Origin: a virus
IMG/VR virus record: IMGVR_UViG_3300021963_000273
Location: 1 to 39,847 of that record
Strand: one strand, 5' to 3'
DNA length: 39,847 nucleotides
Shown here: positions 33,801 to 39,847 of the stretch, in pieces
How the letters are laid out: every line of letters starts with the position of its first letter
How positions within the stretch are numbered: position 1 is the stretch's first letter
The notes under the pieces: model-generated
What the model was told of the DNA's origin: nothing
What the model saw: the letters and a program-made list of their open reading frames with translations, nothing else
Databases searched by the model: none
Program-made: the position numbers and the translations under genes

Positions 33801-34203
33801 ACAAATAACTACCACTATTATTTTCTAAAGATGTTAATCTACTATTTTGAGTAGTGTTAGTTGTATCATTAGATGATGTATAGGTATTAAACGAAGATGT
33901 TGTTAATAATGAAGATGTATTAACACTCTGAACTGATGCCGTATAGGCCTCAAATGATGATGTAGATAATTTTGCATTTACATTTAATATTGAAGCACTT
34001 GCAAAAGCGTTTAAAGAAGAAGTGATTGAAGATGCACTTTGCAATAATTCTATTTCAGTTGCAAAAGTTACATCAATACTCGCACTTACAAACTCAATAA
34101 CTCTTTTTAGAGTAACTTTTTGAGTTTGGTTATCATCAACCACTGGTAAAATACTACTCGTTGATAATTGTGCAATAGTATTTAATGCTGATATTTTTGG
34201 CAT
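30820..34203 (-). CDS. Large fibre/adhesin protein (1127 residues)
   Basis: The N-terminus (PKISALNTIAQLSTSSILPV then VDDNQTQKVTLKRVIEFVSA) is an attachment head different from the two RRG-type fibres. Then come Ser/Thr coiled-coil repeats, a beta domain near residues 290-430 with a ring-like ASGDNPIFNTASFDSETLSA segment, and a series of short GxxSGSSQI/ISSSTQITxLGF units (about 660-950). A C-terminal ~150-residue beta-sandwich-like domain (GTVRLYIATQRANSSAFYFN then LHIYCDPTNTPGTMYGIVII) is a candidate carbohydrate-binding tip. No S74 chaperone is present. It starts one base after the gp15-like gene, so it is expressed with the tail-completion genes. Confidence 0.85.
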   Translation of the reverse strand: MPKISALNTIAQLSTSSILPVVDDNQTQKVTLKRVIEFVSASIDVTFATEIELLQSASSITSSLNAFASASILNVNAKLSTSSFEAYTASVQSVNTSSLLTTSSFNTYTSSNDTTNTTQNSRLTSLENNSGSYLLKTQTGSFALTSSNNFTGKQTFSDVIYASQIQNLSGSVYILTPGNNVEIQGSNLVVSNGGIITSFNVSASAFTGSIDWNYIENSPSLVSSSNQITNLGFATTSSVSESVSALNAATSSYITSAQTSSMTVLSASFAQTASFLLGTVASASFATSASFSQTASEARNVVLIARNGNASTLGAGTIVHITGASGDNPIFNTASFDSETLSANSLGVLRNTSPSGADVEVLVNGIVTGVNTDPALGYVAGDILYLSSSGQFTRVQPQAPKQIVTIGQVLRAQQNNGSIYVNITNGWELEELHNVAINGVVNGDLLVYRSGSGLWTNSSSLELGLATTGSNTFIGDQTISGFGVSVLDLHGVNDGMWWLRLFNDTYNSTQSVFAGWVDNSGTAYIGNEVDTPINIYTNAQYGTPNLQISSSGLTIRPNLTITGSLHQSGTFYPDVIDWFSSSIQLGTGSYILTTDNNGVTQYHNYQNIALALNPYITGSLDTRYAASGSFETTGRGILSGSVSYTSLTNIPSGIVSGSSQITSLLPNGVISGSSQLPSGLVSGSSQVLGESGIISSSTQITHLGFISSSTDVTPFLSASIFNTFTSSYVVASGSFDSRINAIVSAGVPTGTISGSTQIVNLGFATTSSVLNIDTSSLVTTSSFQPFSASINTATSSLNSFTSSINTTIKTKLNDDNVLSGSISYGSLTGVPSGIVSSSTQIIAGLPSGTVSGSSQVLSGTNIVSSSTQITTLGFATTGSQTLSGNQTVNGNLVVTGSITAQTFIVSSSVYYVTASSVSGSSNFGNSLDDNHNFTGSVYITGSLSISGSLNLSPSASLGARLWQLSDVRDSITGSADGYLLSYSSASGDWVAAAGATAKGTVRLYIATQRANSSAFYFNANTRTASDSASPSADSAFMVTTNLLSRVTVYLRQDNAGPNSTIVGIGKNADGAAFSSATLITSSSLSLGQNTIQTWQFSGLTLNTFDSLHIYCDPTNTPGTMYGIVIID

Positions 34204-34204
34204 T

Positions 34205-35095
34205 TTATTCTGCTATTAAATCTTCACCACCTTCGGTTTGTATTGGTAATCCAAATACATCAGGTGATTCAGTTTCAATTACATTACCTAATACCTGTGT
34301 TCCGAATTTCTCCAATGGTTTTTCCAATGATGTGGTTAATCTTCCGTTTAAATCATAACCTTCTCCTCCTTGCAAAACAACTTCATTTGTAACAATAACT
34401 TTTCTAATACTAAATCCTTTTTGAGTTGTAGGTTGATTATCAAATCTCTTAGGTAATAAGTATGCATTAACAGTCAATGTACAAGTTGTTCTTATTATTC
34501 TTTCCGAACCCGCTCCTACATCCTGTTGATTATCAAAATTCCCAACTACTACTCTAAATTTATATCTATCATCTTCTCCCCAATATACTCCATCTGCATA
34601 TTGAAATTGTTCTATGATTTTATTATTATGTTCGGTGTATCCTGTCCAAAACATAACCTCATAAGTTAAGGTTACATAATTTGGCATTCTCACATCATAA
34701 GCCTCAAATCTTCTTTTGAAATCAGGATTTAATAATGAGAATCTATCATAAGCGTGTTTTTGTGAATATTTTTTTACAGTAGGATATGTTACTCTATGGT
34801 CTTTTAAAAATCTCAATGCATCGTTTGATTCAATTGAATTTCTTTTAAACATTATTATAGGTAATTGAATTTTACCTAATTTATCTTTTAAATAACCATC
34901 TCTTTGTGCAGATTTCCATCTTTCGGCATTTCCATAAACTAAAGGCACATTTACCTTATTACCATTTTGTTCTAACTTTGGTATTAAGTGTTGTTCCATA
35001 TAGTTTGCAATAATGGTATCAACATCCAATAAGGATATTTCCAACATTTTGGATTCATCTTGCTTAACTATTTTTGAAAATTCTTTATCTGCCAT
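34205..35095 (-). CDS. 15: Tail sheath stabiliser/tail completion protein (gp15-like)
   Basis: The 296-residue protein has a long first helix, then VNVPLVYGNAERWKSAQRDG (48-67), LPIIMFKR, RRFEAYDVRMPNYVTLTYEV (129-148) with MFWTGYTEHNNKIIEQFQ, and a late RTTCTLTVNAYLLPKR. This order matches T4-type gp15, in which VP-x-Y precedes a YELSIxTRYxxxMxQIIEQ helix and a ring-forming beta core. gp15 caps the finished tail and joins it to the neck. It overlaps the gp14-like gene by one base and lies before the first fibre gene. Confidence 0.65.
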   Translation of the reverse strand: MADKEFSKIVKQDESKMLEISLLDVDTIIANYMEQHLIPKLEQNGNKVNVPLVYGNAERWKSAQRDGYLKDKLGKIQLPIIMFKRNSIESNDALRFLKDHRVTYPTVKKYSQKHAYDRFSLLNPDFKRRFEAYDVRMPNYVTLTYEVMFWTGYTEHNNKIIEQFQYADGVYWGEDDRYKFRVVVGNFDNQQDVGAGSERIIRTTCTLTVNAYLLPKRFDNQPTTQKGFSIRKVIVTNEVVLQGGEGYDLNGRLTTSLEKPLEKFGTQVLGNVIETESPDVFGLPIQTEGGEDLIAE

Positions 35096-35550
35096 TATCT
35101 AACTATTTCTTCTAAATTAATAGATGTGTTTCTTGTTAAGAATGTTTCACATATAACTGAGAATTTACTACCGCCCTGTCCACCAATCCACTGGTCTTCG
35201 TTTACATTTGATACCTCATAATACGAACCATCTAAGTAAATATAATCTCCAATTTCAGGATAAAAATTCTTTTCAATAAGAGTATGGCGATTAAATCTAA
35301 ATCTACTATTTCTACTAGCATCTGAACCGAATCCTTCGTAATTTGCTTCAGTTGGGTCTCTCTCTATTACACAAGTAGTTTCCATCCCTCTATAATACTT
35401 TTTATTTAAAGATTCCCCATATAGATTATATGCAGTTTCTAACACATTTACTTTGAAAAGGGTTACTAATGTTTCAATAACATCATCAACCAATTCAGTT
35501 GAAATCTGCTCAAAAAATCGTATATCTCTAGCTGAATTAAAACGGGGCAT
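35095..35550 (-). CDS. Neck/head-tail connector protein (gp14-like, probable)
   Basis: The 151-residue protein has an N-terminal helical part (about 1-45), a KKYYRGMETTCVIERDP strand, and a beta-barrel-like segment FYPEIGDYIYLDGSYYEVSN (about 97-116) with a following EDQWIGGQGGSKFSVICETF. The 'P..GD.IY...s.YEV..V.E' pattern occurs in neck proteins of T4-like phages at this map position. It is shorter than T4 gp14 (256 residues), so the label is tentative. It starts one base after the gp13-like gene's stop, and the next gene overlaps its end; the three form one translational unit. Confidence 0.55.
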   Translation of the reverse strand: MPRFNSARDIRFFEQISTELVDDVIETLVTLFKVNVLETAYNLYGESLNKKYYRGMETTCVIERDPTEANYEGFGSDASRNSRFRFNRHTLIEKNFYPEIGDYIYLDGSYYEVSNVNEDQWIGGQGGSKFSVICETFLTRNTSINLEEIVR

Positions 35551-35551
35551 A

Positions 35552-36706
35552 TTATCCTATATAAATTGATAGTGGAACTTTTTGTAACATCTCTAAGTGT
35601 TGTTGAGCTTCAGCCGCCTTATTTTCAAATTGAGTTTTTCTACTTACCTCTTCTAAGTTTTCTCTCAATTGAGTAATAAGGTTTTCCTTCTCAGTCGTTG
35701 CCTCTGCTCTAAGTTGCGCACCATCCAAAGTGGTTTCTCCACCAGGTATAGGAATAGTATTATATTTCTCTCTGATAGCACCTAATAGTTCTTTGGATAG
35801 GGCTAATGTATATTTTCGTATCCATTGTCTTCCAACATCATTTATTTTTCTATAAGGTATAAAACTATATCTAATGTTTGAATAATCGGATATTACATTT
35901 GGGGTTGTTGTTATTGAATTTTTTTCGAAATCTTTTTTAACATAGTATTCAAAAAATATATTATGGTCTGCAGTTGGTACAGGAAATATTTGTAATTTAT
36001 TATTTACAATATTAAATGTGTGCGCAGATTTTCTTATCTGGTCATTAAATTCAATAGCCTGAATTCTAAGTAAATCTTCGTAGAATGGCATCAGTACAAA
36101 TTGAGTTGCGGTACTAAATGAACTAAATCCAAATTCTTGCGTAATATTTAAAGTACCCATTCCGCTAATAGAATATGGGTCAAAGAATCTTGATAAAGCT
36201 GGTTTAGGTTCGAAATAAACTTTTGTAATTTCTATTCTACTTCCACTTTCATGTGTATCAGCGAAATCTTTTAAATCATAAGATTGTGTATTAGCACTCG
36301 CTGAAATAGAACCTCTTTTTATATCAGTTCTCCCACCAACTCCAGCCAATGTACCATATGCATCACTTATTCTTACGATTGTCGGAACAAATGAACCATC
36401 GACTAATTGACCTGTATAATTAGTAGATGTACTCTGACCTGAAACAATAGGTAGGTTATTTCTAATATTGAATTGATTTACTTGTGCTGAATATTCTGAT
36501 ACTCCCTCTTCAAAACATGCGAAAAATTGCTCATCGATTAATTCAACATCTATAATGGGATATCCTAATCTTCTTGCACACCATAATGCAACTTTTGGAG
36601 CATCTTCTCCAAATATACTATCATCATCATAAATTCCGAATGGTGTTTGACCTGATTCGAAAGATGATGATCCAGGATAGTGATTTATTGTTGAGTTTAC
36701 GGACAT
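35552..36706 (-). CDS. 13: Neck protein (gp13-like)
   Basis: The 384-residue protein contains EDAPKVALWCARRLGYPIID (34-53) followed by VELIDEQFFACFEEGVSEYS (54-73) and AQVNQFNIRNNLP. This stretch is characteristic of neck proteins of T4-like marine phages. The centre is beta-rich (TEHE-type loops, RIEITKVYFEPKPALSRFFD). The C-terminal ~100 residues are helical (ALSKELLGAIREKYN, then ENLITQLRENLEEVSRK). It seals the portal vertex and provides the tail docking site. T4 gp13 has 309 residues; the extra length lies mainly at the ends. Confidence 0.65.
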   Translation of the reverse strand: MSVNSTINHYPGSSSFESGQTPFGIYDDDSIFGEDAPKVALWCARRLGYPIIDVELIDEQFFACFEEGVSEYSAQVNQFNIRNNLPIVSGQSTSTNYTGQLVDGSFVPTIVRISDAYGTLAGVGGRTDIKRGSISASANTQSYDLKDFADTHESGSRIEITKVYFEPKPALSRFFDPYSISGMGTLNITQEFGFSSFSTATQFVLMPFYEDLLRIQAIEFNDQIRKSAHTFNIVNNKLQIFPVPTADHNIFFEYYVKKDFEKNSITTTPNVISDYSNIRYSFIPYRKINDVGRQWIRKYTLALSKELLGAIREKYNTIPIPGGETTLDGAQLRAEATTEKENLITQLRENLEEVSRKTQFENKAAEAQQHLEMLQKVPLSIYIG

Positions 36707-36723
36707 TTAATTTATATTTGCGG

Positions 36724-37095
36724 TTAAGCTAAATTAACCAATTTATATTTTGTTGAATATAACAGCTTTACTACATTATCCAATTCGTTTTGTATCCAAC
36801 TTTCTTTTAAATTTTCAGCTTTTCTTTCCAATTTTAAGAATGTTATTAATTTATCAAAATATGCAATTATGTTTTCTTTTGATGCATTGTTATCCAATCC
36901 ACTCACTTGCTTATACTGAATTAATCCAAATTGGCCCTGATATGCTTCTATAAGACCATCGATAAGTGGAACTATTTCAGTATAATACTCTTCTAATGCT
37001 TTGTGAATTGCAAATGAACCTGGCCCCGTTACTCTTGTATGAAATTCGTGAGCCTGTGTTCTACTATGTAAAAATATTGATGCTAATTGTTCCAT
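36724..37095 (-). CDS. Ferritin/Dps-like four-helix protein of unknown function
   Basis: The 123-residue protein is almost entirely helical and has a ferritin-like pattern. It starts with LASIFLHSRTQAHEFHTRVT, followed by FAIHKALEEYYTEIVPLIDG (28-47) and LIEAYQGQFG, then two more helices. The 'LH...AH.FH......FA.HKALEEYY..I..LID.L.EAYQG' arrangement echoes Dps-like proteins and a small phage family of four-helix proteins without known role. The putative metal ligands would be His18, His31, Asp46 and Glu50, but this is inferred. It lies before the neck genes and has its own late-type motif 25 bases before the ATG. Confidence 0.6.
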   Translation of the reverse strand: MEQLASIFLHSRTQAHEFHTRVTGPGSFAIHKALEEYYTEIVPLIDGLIEAYQGQFGLIQYKQVSGLDNNASKENIIAYFDKLITFLKLERKAENLKESWIQNELDNVVKLLYSTKYKLVNLA

Positions 37096-37120
37096 TTTTA
37101 AGTTTATGGTTTTTTATATG

Positions 37121-37129
37121 TATAAATAT
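37121..37129 (-). promoter_or_regulatory. Candidate late promoter motif (ATATTTATA)
   Basis: ATATTTATA on the coding strand, 25 bases before the ATG at 37095. It touches the last base of the methyltransferase stop codon. Confidence 0.6.
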
Positions 37130-37776
37130 CATTTTTGAATTAAAAAAGAATTTGGGAATATCTGAACTCTATCTTCTGAAATTTTCTCTTTTTCAATCAA
37201 TTCATTCATAGCTCTCAAAACCGATGGATACGCATCTATATCATCTCCTCCTAAATACCCACCCTTTTGGACTCTACTCCACCAATTATCCATATCCAAT
37301 TTTACTATTTCATAATTATGGTCTCCATCTATATAAACGAATTTGAGAGATTCTTCATCATACCATTTCCATAACCATCTACTATCTCCTATCATTAGAT
37401 TGATGTACTCCTCAACACCACATAATCGATAATGTGCTTTTATTAATTCATCAATTGGAATGTTTGTAAGTTCTTTTGAAAATCTATACTCATAAAAAGA
37501 TTTTGGGTGATCACCCCTCCTCACATCAGCATCAATCTGCCAAAGGGAATCTATGGTATCGAAGTTTATCTTTTTACCACTTTCCTTTATTAAGGATGCC
37601 ATAAAGATTGTTGATTGACCGAAGAATGTACCTATTTCTACAATAGAATCACCATCTTCTAATTTATCGATTATGATTTTGTAAATATCTTCTGCACAAC
37701 CTATCCATCCTGGAACATCTTCGTAAGTCTTAATCTTTCCGATTTCGTACTTATCTTTTATTGTATGTAACCTCAT
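37129..37776 (-). CDS. Class I SAM-dependent methyltransferase
   Basis: The 215-residue protein has the class I methyltransferase order. A gly-rich motif I, SIVEIGTFFGQSTIFMA (44-60), is followed by a FDTIDSL strand (72-78) ending in the acidic position, and a second acidic motif FVYIDGDHNYEIVKLDMDNW (about 146-165) with a GGYLGGDDID loop after it. The pattern fits the Methyltransf_24/cephalosporin-hydroxylase-like group, often linked to sugar or small-molecule methylation. The substrate is unknown. It lies downstream of the capsid gene region, after a terminator, with an A/T-rich leader, and upstream of neck genes; such enzymes occur near capsid genes in other T4-like phages. Confidence 0.8.
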   Translation of the reverse strand: MRLHTIKDKYEIGKIKTYEDVPGWIGCAEDIYKIIIDKLEDGDSIVEIGTFFGQSTIFMASLIKESGKKINFDTIDSLWQIDADVRRGDHPKSFYEYRFSKELTNIPIDELIKAHYRLCGVEEYINLMIGDSRWLWKWYDEESLKFVYIDGDHNYEIVKLDMDNWWSRVQKGGYLGGDDIDAYPSVLRAMNELIEKEKISEDRVQIFPNSFLIQK

Positions 37777-37790
37777 AACTTTAAATATAA

Positions 37791-37818
37791 AAAACCCCCT
37801 AAATTATTAGAGGGTTTT
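37791..37818 (-). terminator. Intrinsic terminator after the 37-residue gene
   Basis: Stem AAAACCCTCTAA/TTAGGGGGTTTT (one mismatch) with a short A/T loop, followed by T-rich sequence on the minus strand. Confidence 0.8.
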
Positions 37819-37843
37819 TGTAATTAGCTAATTTTTCATCATT

Positions 37844-37957
37844 TTACTTTACTAAAAACTTCTTCACAAATGTTACTAAGTGAGGAATTACGAAGTATCC
37901 AACTAATCCACCTACTAAGAAGTGCCAGTTGAATACAAAATCAAAGATTACTTGCAT
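37844..37957 (-). CDS. 37-residue single-pass membrane peptide
   Basis: The ATG at 37957 is preceded by AGAAAGA. The product, MQVIFDFVFNWHFLVGGLVG then YFVIPHLVTFVKKFLVK, is one hydrophobic helix (about 3-30) with a basic C-terminal tail, suggesting an inner-membrane peptide with the tail inside. It stands alone between two strong terminators, so it has its own transcript; an ATACTTATA motif lies 62 bases upstream of the start. Possible roles are holin-like, antiholin-like or superinfection-related, none shown. It is too short to be matched to a family by eye. The frame is supported by isolation, hydrophobic composition and the terminator that follows it. Confidence 0.6.
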   Translation of the reverse strand: MQVIFDFVFNWHFLVGGLVGYFVIPHLVTFVKKFLVK

Positions 37958-38018
37958 ATTCTTTCTGTTTGGTTAAAAATGGTAACTTTTCCATTAACAA
38001 AACAGGCACCTTTGTTAT

Positions 38019-38027
38019 TATAAGTAT
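38019..38027 (-). promoter_or_regulatory. Candidate late promoter motif (ATACTTATA)
   Basis: ATACTTATA on the coding strand (one base from the common motif), just after the capsid gene's terminator and 62 bases before the small membrane peptide's ATG. Confidence 0.4.
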
Positions 38028-38050
38028 TATCTTTTTTTAGATAAATAAAA

Positions 38051-38078
38051 AAAGGGAGAGTATTTCTACTCCCCCTTT
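38051..38078 (-). terminator. Intrinsic terminator after the major capsid gene
   Basis: Stem AAAGGGGGAGTA/TACTCTCCCTTT (one mismatch) with loop GAAA on the minus strand, followed by a T-run. Confidence 0.88.
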
Positions 38079-38123
38079 TAATTTATTCTAATATGTTAGA
38101 ATTTAATTAACTGAATCCGAAGA

Positions 38124-39728
38124 TTACAAGTTAGCTAAATCTTTAACATAAATCTTACCATAGAATTCTGGACGCACGATCTTCTTAGCGTATCTTGTCA
38201 TAACTCCTCTTCTTGGAGTGAAGTTATCTGGGTCGTACACTAATGGAGTCATAATCAATGGTACATATGGTGCATATACTGCTCCTGTCTCCAAGAAGTT
38301 AGCACCTTTGAATCCTAACAATATTTGGTTAGAAGTCATATAAGGGTTCTTGTAAACAGTGTATCTGTTAGAGATTGAACCTACTACTGATACTCCAGCA
38401 GCAAATTGCAATGCATCTTTCTCAGCGTTCACGTGGAATCCTGGGATTGATTCTAAAATTGTAGCTACGTCAGGAGAACATACAATGAAGTTTGCTCCAC
38501 CTCTCATAGTCAATTGGTGAATCTTATTAGATACTTTGTTTAATTTAACACCTAAAGTCTGGAACCAAGTAGCTTTTTGGTATGCTACTGATGAAGTACC
38601 AGCATCCCATACTCCTGTTGATGCATTGTACTCTTCACCAATATTTGTTGACCAGTAATCAACAGTCAATGCGTTTACTTGCAACATATCTAAGATTTCT
38701 AAGTCGATTTCTAAAGAGATGTATTCAGATAACATTGAAGTTAATTCTGCTTCAGCATCAATTGAGTGGTAAGCGTTAAGGTCTTGTGCCAATTCTGGAG
38801 TCCATACTGCTTTCAACTTACGAGTCTTAGCAACGATAGATTCACTCTTCAATTCCAAATCAACTTCTGGAATGTTTAAGTTTGCACCACCATCTGGGCC
38901 ACCTGTGATTGGGTTTCTATCTTCAAAATCTCCTCTATCGTAAGCAACAGGTTGCTTAGGATATACGAAGTTTTGTAAAGATGAAGTGTGTGCAGTAATT
39001 GCGAACAATTCTACACCACTGCCATCATACTTAGCTTTTGAGTAAGCATGGTAGAAATTAACCGCAGAACCAGCAGTTGAACCACTAGTTGCAGAAATTA
39101 ATTTTGCACCTTGTACATCTAAACCATCTAATGATGAAGTTGATACAGTGATTTTCTTCAAAGTATTATCAGCAGCAGATGCAGATAATGCAGAATCAAA
39201 TCCAACTTCAGCCCAAGATGCAGAAGCGAAAGTTACAGCAGCTGTAGCATCAGAACCTGTGCTTACAGTATATCCGAATTTTCCTTCACCATACAAACCA
39301 CCTGTTGCTGCATCAGTTCTACCGAACTTAGCACCAGTACCACCATATAATGATTTGTCAGCAGTTTGTCCACCTCTTGTATTACCATATTTGAAATCCA
39401 TGAAGAAAATCAAACCTGAAGGTAAGTTCATTGGTTGAACTGAAACGAATTCTTTCGCTGCAATTTCACCAAAAATTCTTCTTACCAATGGTAAAGCAAC
39501 ACCAGACCACTCTTCAGAGCCTGCATTTGTACCTGTAGCAGTTGCTTCAGATAATAATTGTTGTGCTTGGTTTTCCAAAAGCACCGCCATAGAATGTTGG
39601 TCTCTTTCTTTTAAGCCTTCTAACAAACCGGTTTTATCCCATTTGCCTTTCAAACCTCTAGTTTGCTCCAACATTACGGCCTGAGGATTTTTTGCCTCTA
39701 ATAATGATTTAACATTAAAGTTTGCCAT
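38124..39728 (-). CDS. 23: Major capsid protein (gp23-like)
   Basis: The 534 residues compare with 521 in T4 gp23. The N-terminus has the gp23 pattern: KWDKTGLLEGL (29-39), HSMAVLLENQAQQLLSEATA (45-64), then GVALPLVRRIFGEIAAKEFV (76-95) and a QPMNLPSGLIFFMDF segment. The C-terminus has VVGSISNRYTVYKNPY, then LMTPLVYDPDNFTPRRGVMT and YGKIYVKDL. T4 prohead protease cuts after L/I-x-E; Leu59-Ser60-Glu61 is at the right place (T4 cuts after Glu65), so removal of residues 1-61 is predicted. The insertion domain near 150-260 is Ser/Ala/Thr-rich. The leader is A-rich without a Shine-Dalgarno sequence, and a strong terminator follows. Confidence 0.95.
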   Translation of the reverse strand: MANFNVKSLLEAKNPQAVMLEQTRGLKGKWDKTGLLEGLKERDQHSMAVLLENQAQQLLSEATATGTNAGSEEWSGVALPLVRRIFGEIAAKEFVSVQPMNLPSGLIFFMDFKYGNTRGGQTADKSLYGGTGAKFGRTDAATGGLYGEGKFGYTVSTGSDATAAVTFASASWAEVGFDSALSASAADNTLKKITVSTSSLDGLDVQGAKLISATSGSTAGSAVNFYHAYSKAKYDGSGVELFAITAHTSSLQNFVYPKQPVAYDRGDFEDRNPITGGPDGGANLNIPEVDLELKSESIVAKTRKLKAVWTPELAQDLNAYHSIDAEAELTSMLSEYISLEIDLEILDMLQVNALTVDYWSTNIGEEYNASTGVWDAGTSSVAYQKATWFQTLGVKLNKVSNKIHQLTMRGGANFIVCSPDVATILESIPGFHVNAEKDALQFAAGVSVVGSISNRYTVYKNPYMTSNQILLGFKGANFLETGAVYAPYVPLIMTPLVYDPDNFTPRRGVMTRYAKKIVRPEFYGKIYVKDLANL

Positions 39729-39765
39729 TTTGTTTTTTATTTTTTAATTAATTTTTAATTACCAA

Positions 39766-39847
39766 TTATTTGATAATACCAGCTAATTTTTTAAATCTGT
39801 CTGCTGCAGAATTATCTTCAGCGATAATTTGTTTTGCAGGTGCAGTA
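39766..39847 (-). CDS. C-terminus of probable prohead core/scaffold protein (gp22-like), partial
   Basis: The last 26 codons of a gene that enters from the right edge. The visible end reads TAPAKQIIAEDNSAADRFKK followed by LAGIIK and a stop. It is charged and helical. In T4-like phages the gene immediately before gp23 encodes the prohead core protein gp22, so this is the expected identity, but the fragment is too short to prove it. There are 37 bases between its stop and the capsid ATG, with no terminator, so the two are probably cotranscribed. Confidence 0.5.
   Translation of the reverse strand, partial: TAPAKQIIAEDNSAADRFKKLAGIIK

Noticed and set aside
1-39847. tRNA, rRNA, insertion sequence, integrase or attachment site
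   Set aside because: No cloverleaf-like stretch, transposase motif, terminal inverted repeats or integrase signature was seen. A covariance-model search (tRNAscan-SE) would be needed to be certain.

Overview
This window is a block of late (virion) genes from a T4-like, contractile-tailed phage (myovirus). Every convincing gene lies on the minus strand, so the functional order runs from the right end to the left end. A gp23-type major capsid protein, a gp18-type sheath, a gp19-type tube, gp26/gp51-type chaperones, a tape measure, a LysM-bearing gp53-type wedge and a hub protein place it in the T4-like superfamily. The host is probably a member of the Bacteroidota. The DNA is AT-rich, start codons are preceded by A-rich leaders without a Shine-Dalgarno sequence, and three promoters have the Bacteroidota housekeeping layout (TTG, 20 bases, then TAnnTTTG or a close variant). 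The virus itself cannot be named from the sequence alone.

Layout, in transcription order. (1) 39847-37844: the end of a probable scaffold gene, the major capsid protein with its terminator, and a 37-residue membrane peptide gene with its own terminator. (2) 37776-34205: a class I methyltransferase, a ferritin-like four-helix protein and the neck and tail-completion proteins (gp13-, gp14- and gp15-like). (3) 34203-17069: a cassette of about 17 kb of fibre/adhesin genes. It includes two giant Ser/Thr/Asn-rich fibres ending in S74 intramolecular chaperones, several short fibres with shared modules, a glycosyltransferase, and a fibre-like protein interrupted by an intein-like Hint domain. (4) 16968-13820: a coiled-coil protein, sheath and tube. 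(5) 13701-12839: three small non-structural genes driven by host-type promoters. (6) 12735-4128: the tail assembly chaperones (with an apparent frameshift site), tape measure, tube-initiator-like protein, gp53-like wedge and hub. (7) 4105-1: a PhyH-type dioxygenase, a short family A DNA polymerase, a small unknown protein, and a truncated large protein carrying a duplicated 40-residue motif.

Two classes of promoter are visible. Most virion operons have the 9-base motif ATATTTATA (coding strand) 17-60 bases before the first start codon and no -33 TTG. I read this as the phage late promoter, a counterpart of the T4 late promoter. The small-gene cassette and the polymerase instead have host-type promoters. 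Strong hairpins followed by T-runs separate the transcription units.

The most interesting items are the Hint domain (Cys162 to His319-Asn320, followed by Lys rather than Cys/Ser/Thr) inside a virion-type protein, the gp26/gp51-like pair overlapping at a run of seven T without an ATG for the second frame, the shared late-promoter motif, and the mosaic fibre cassette with its embedded glycosyltransferase.
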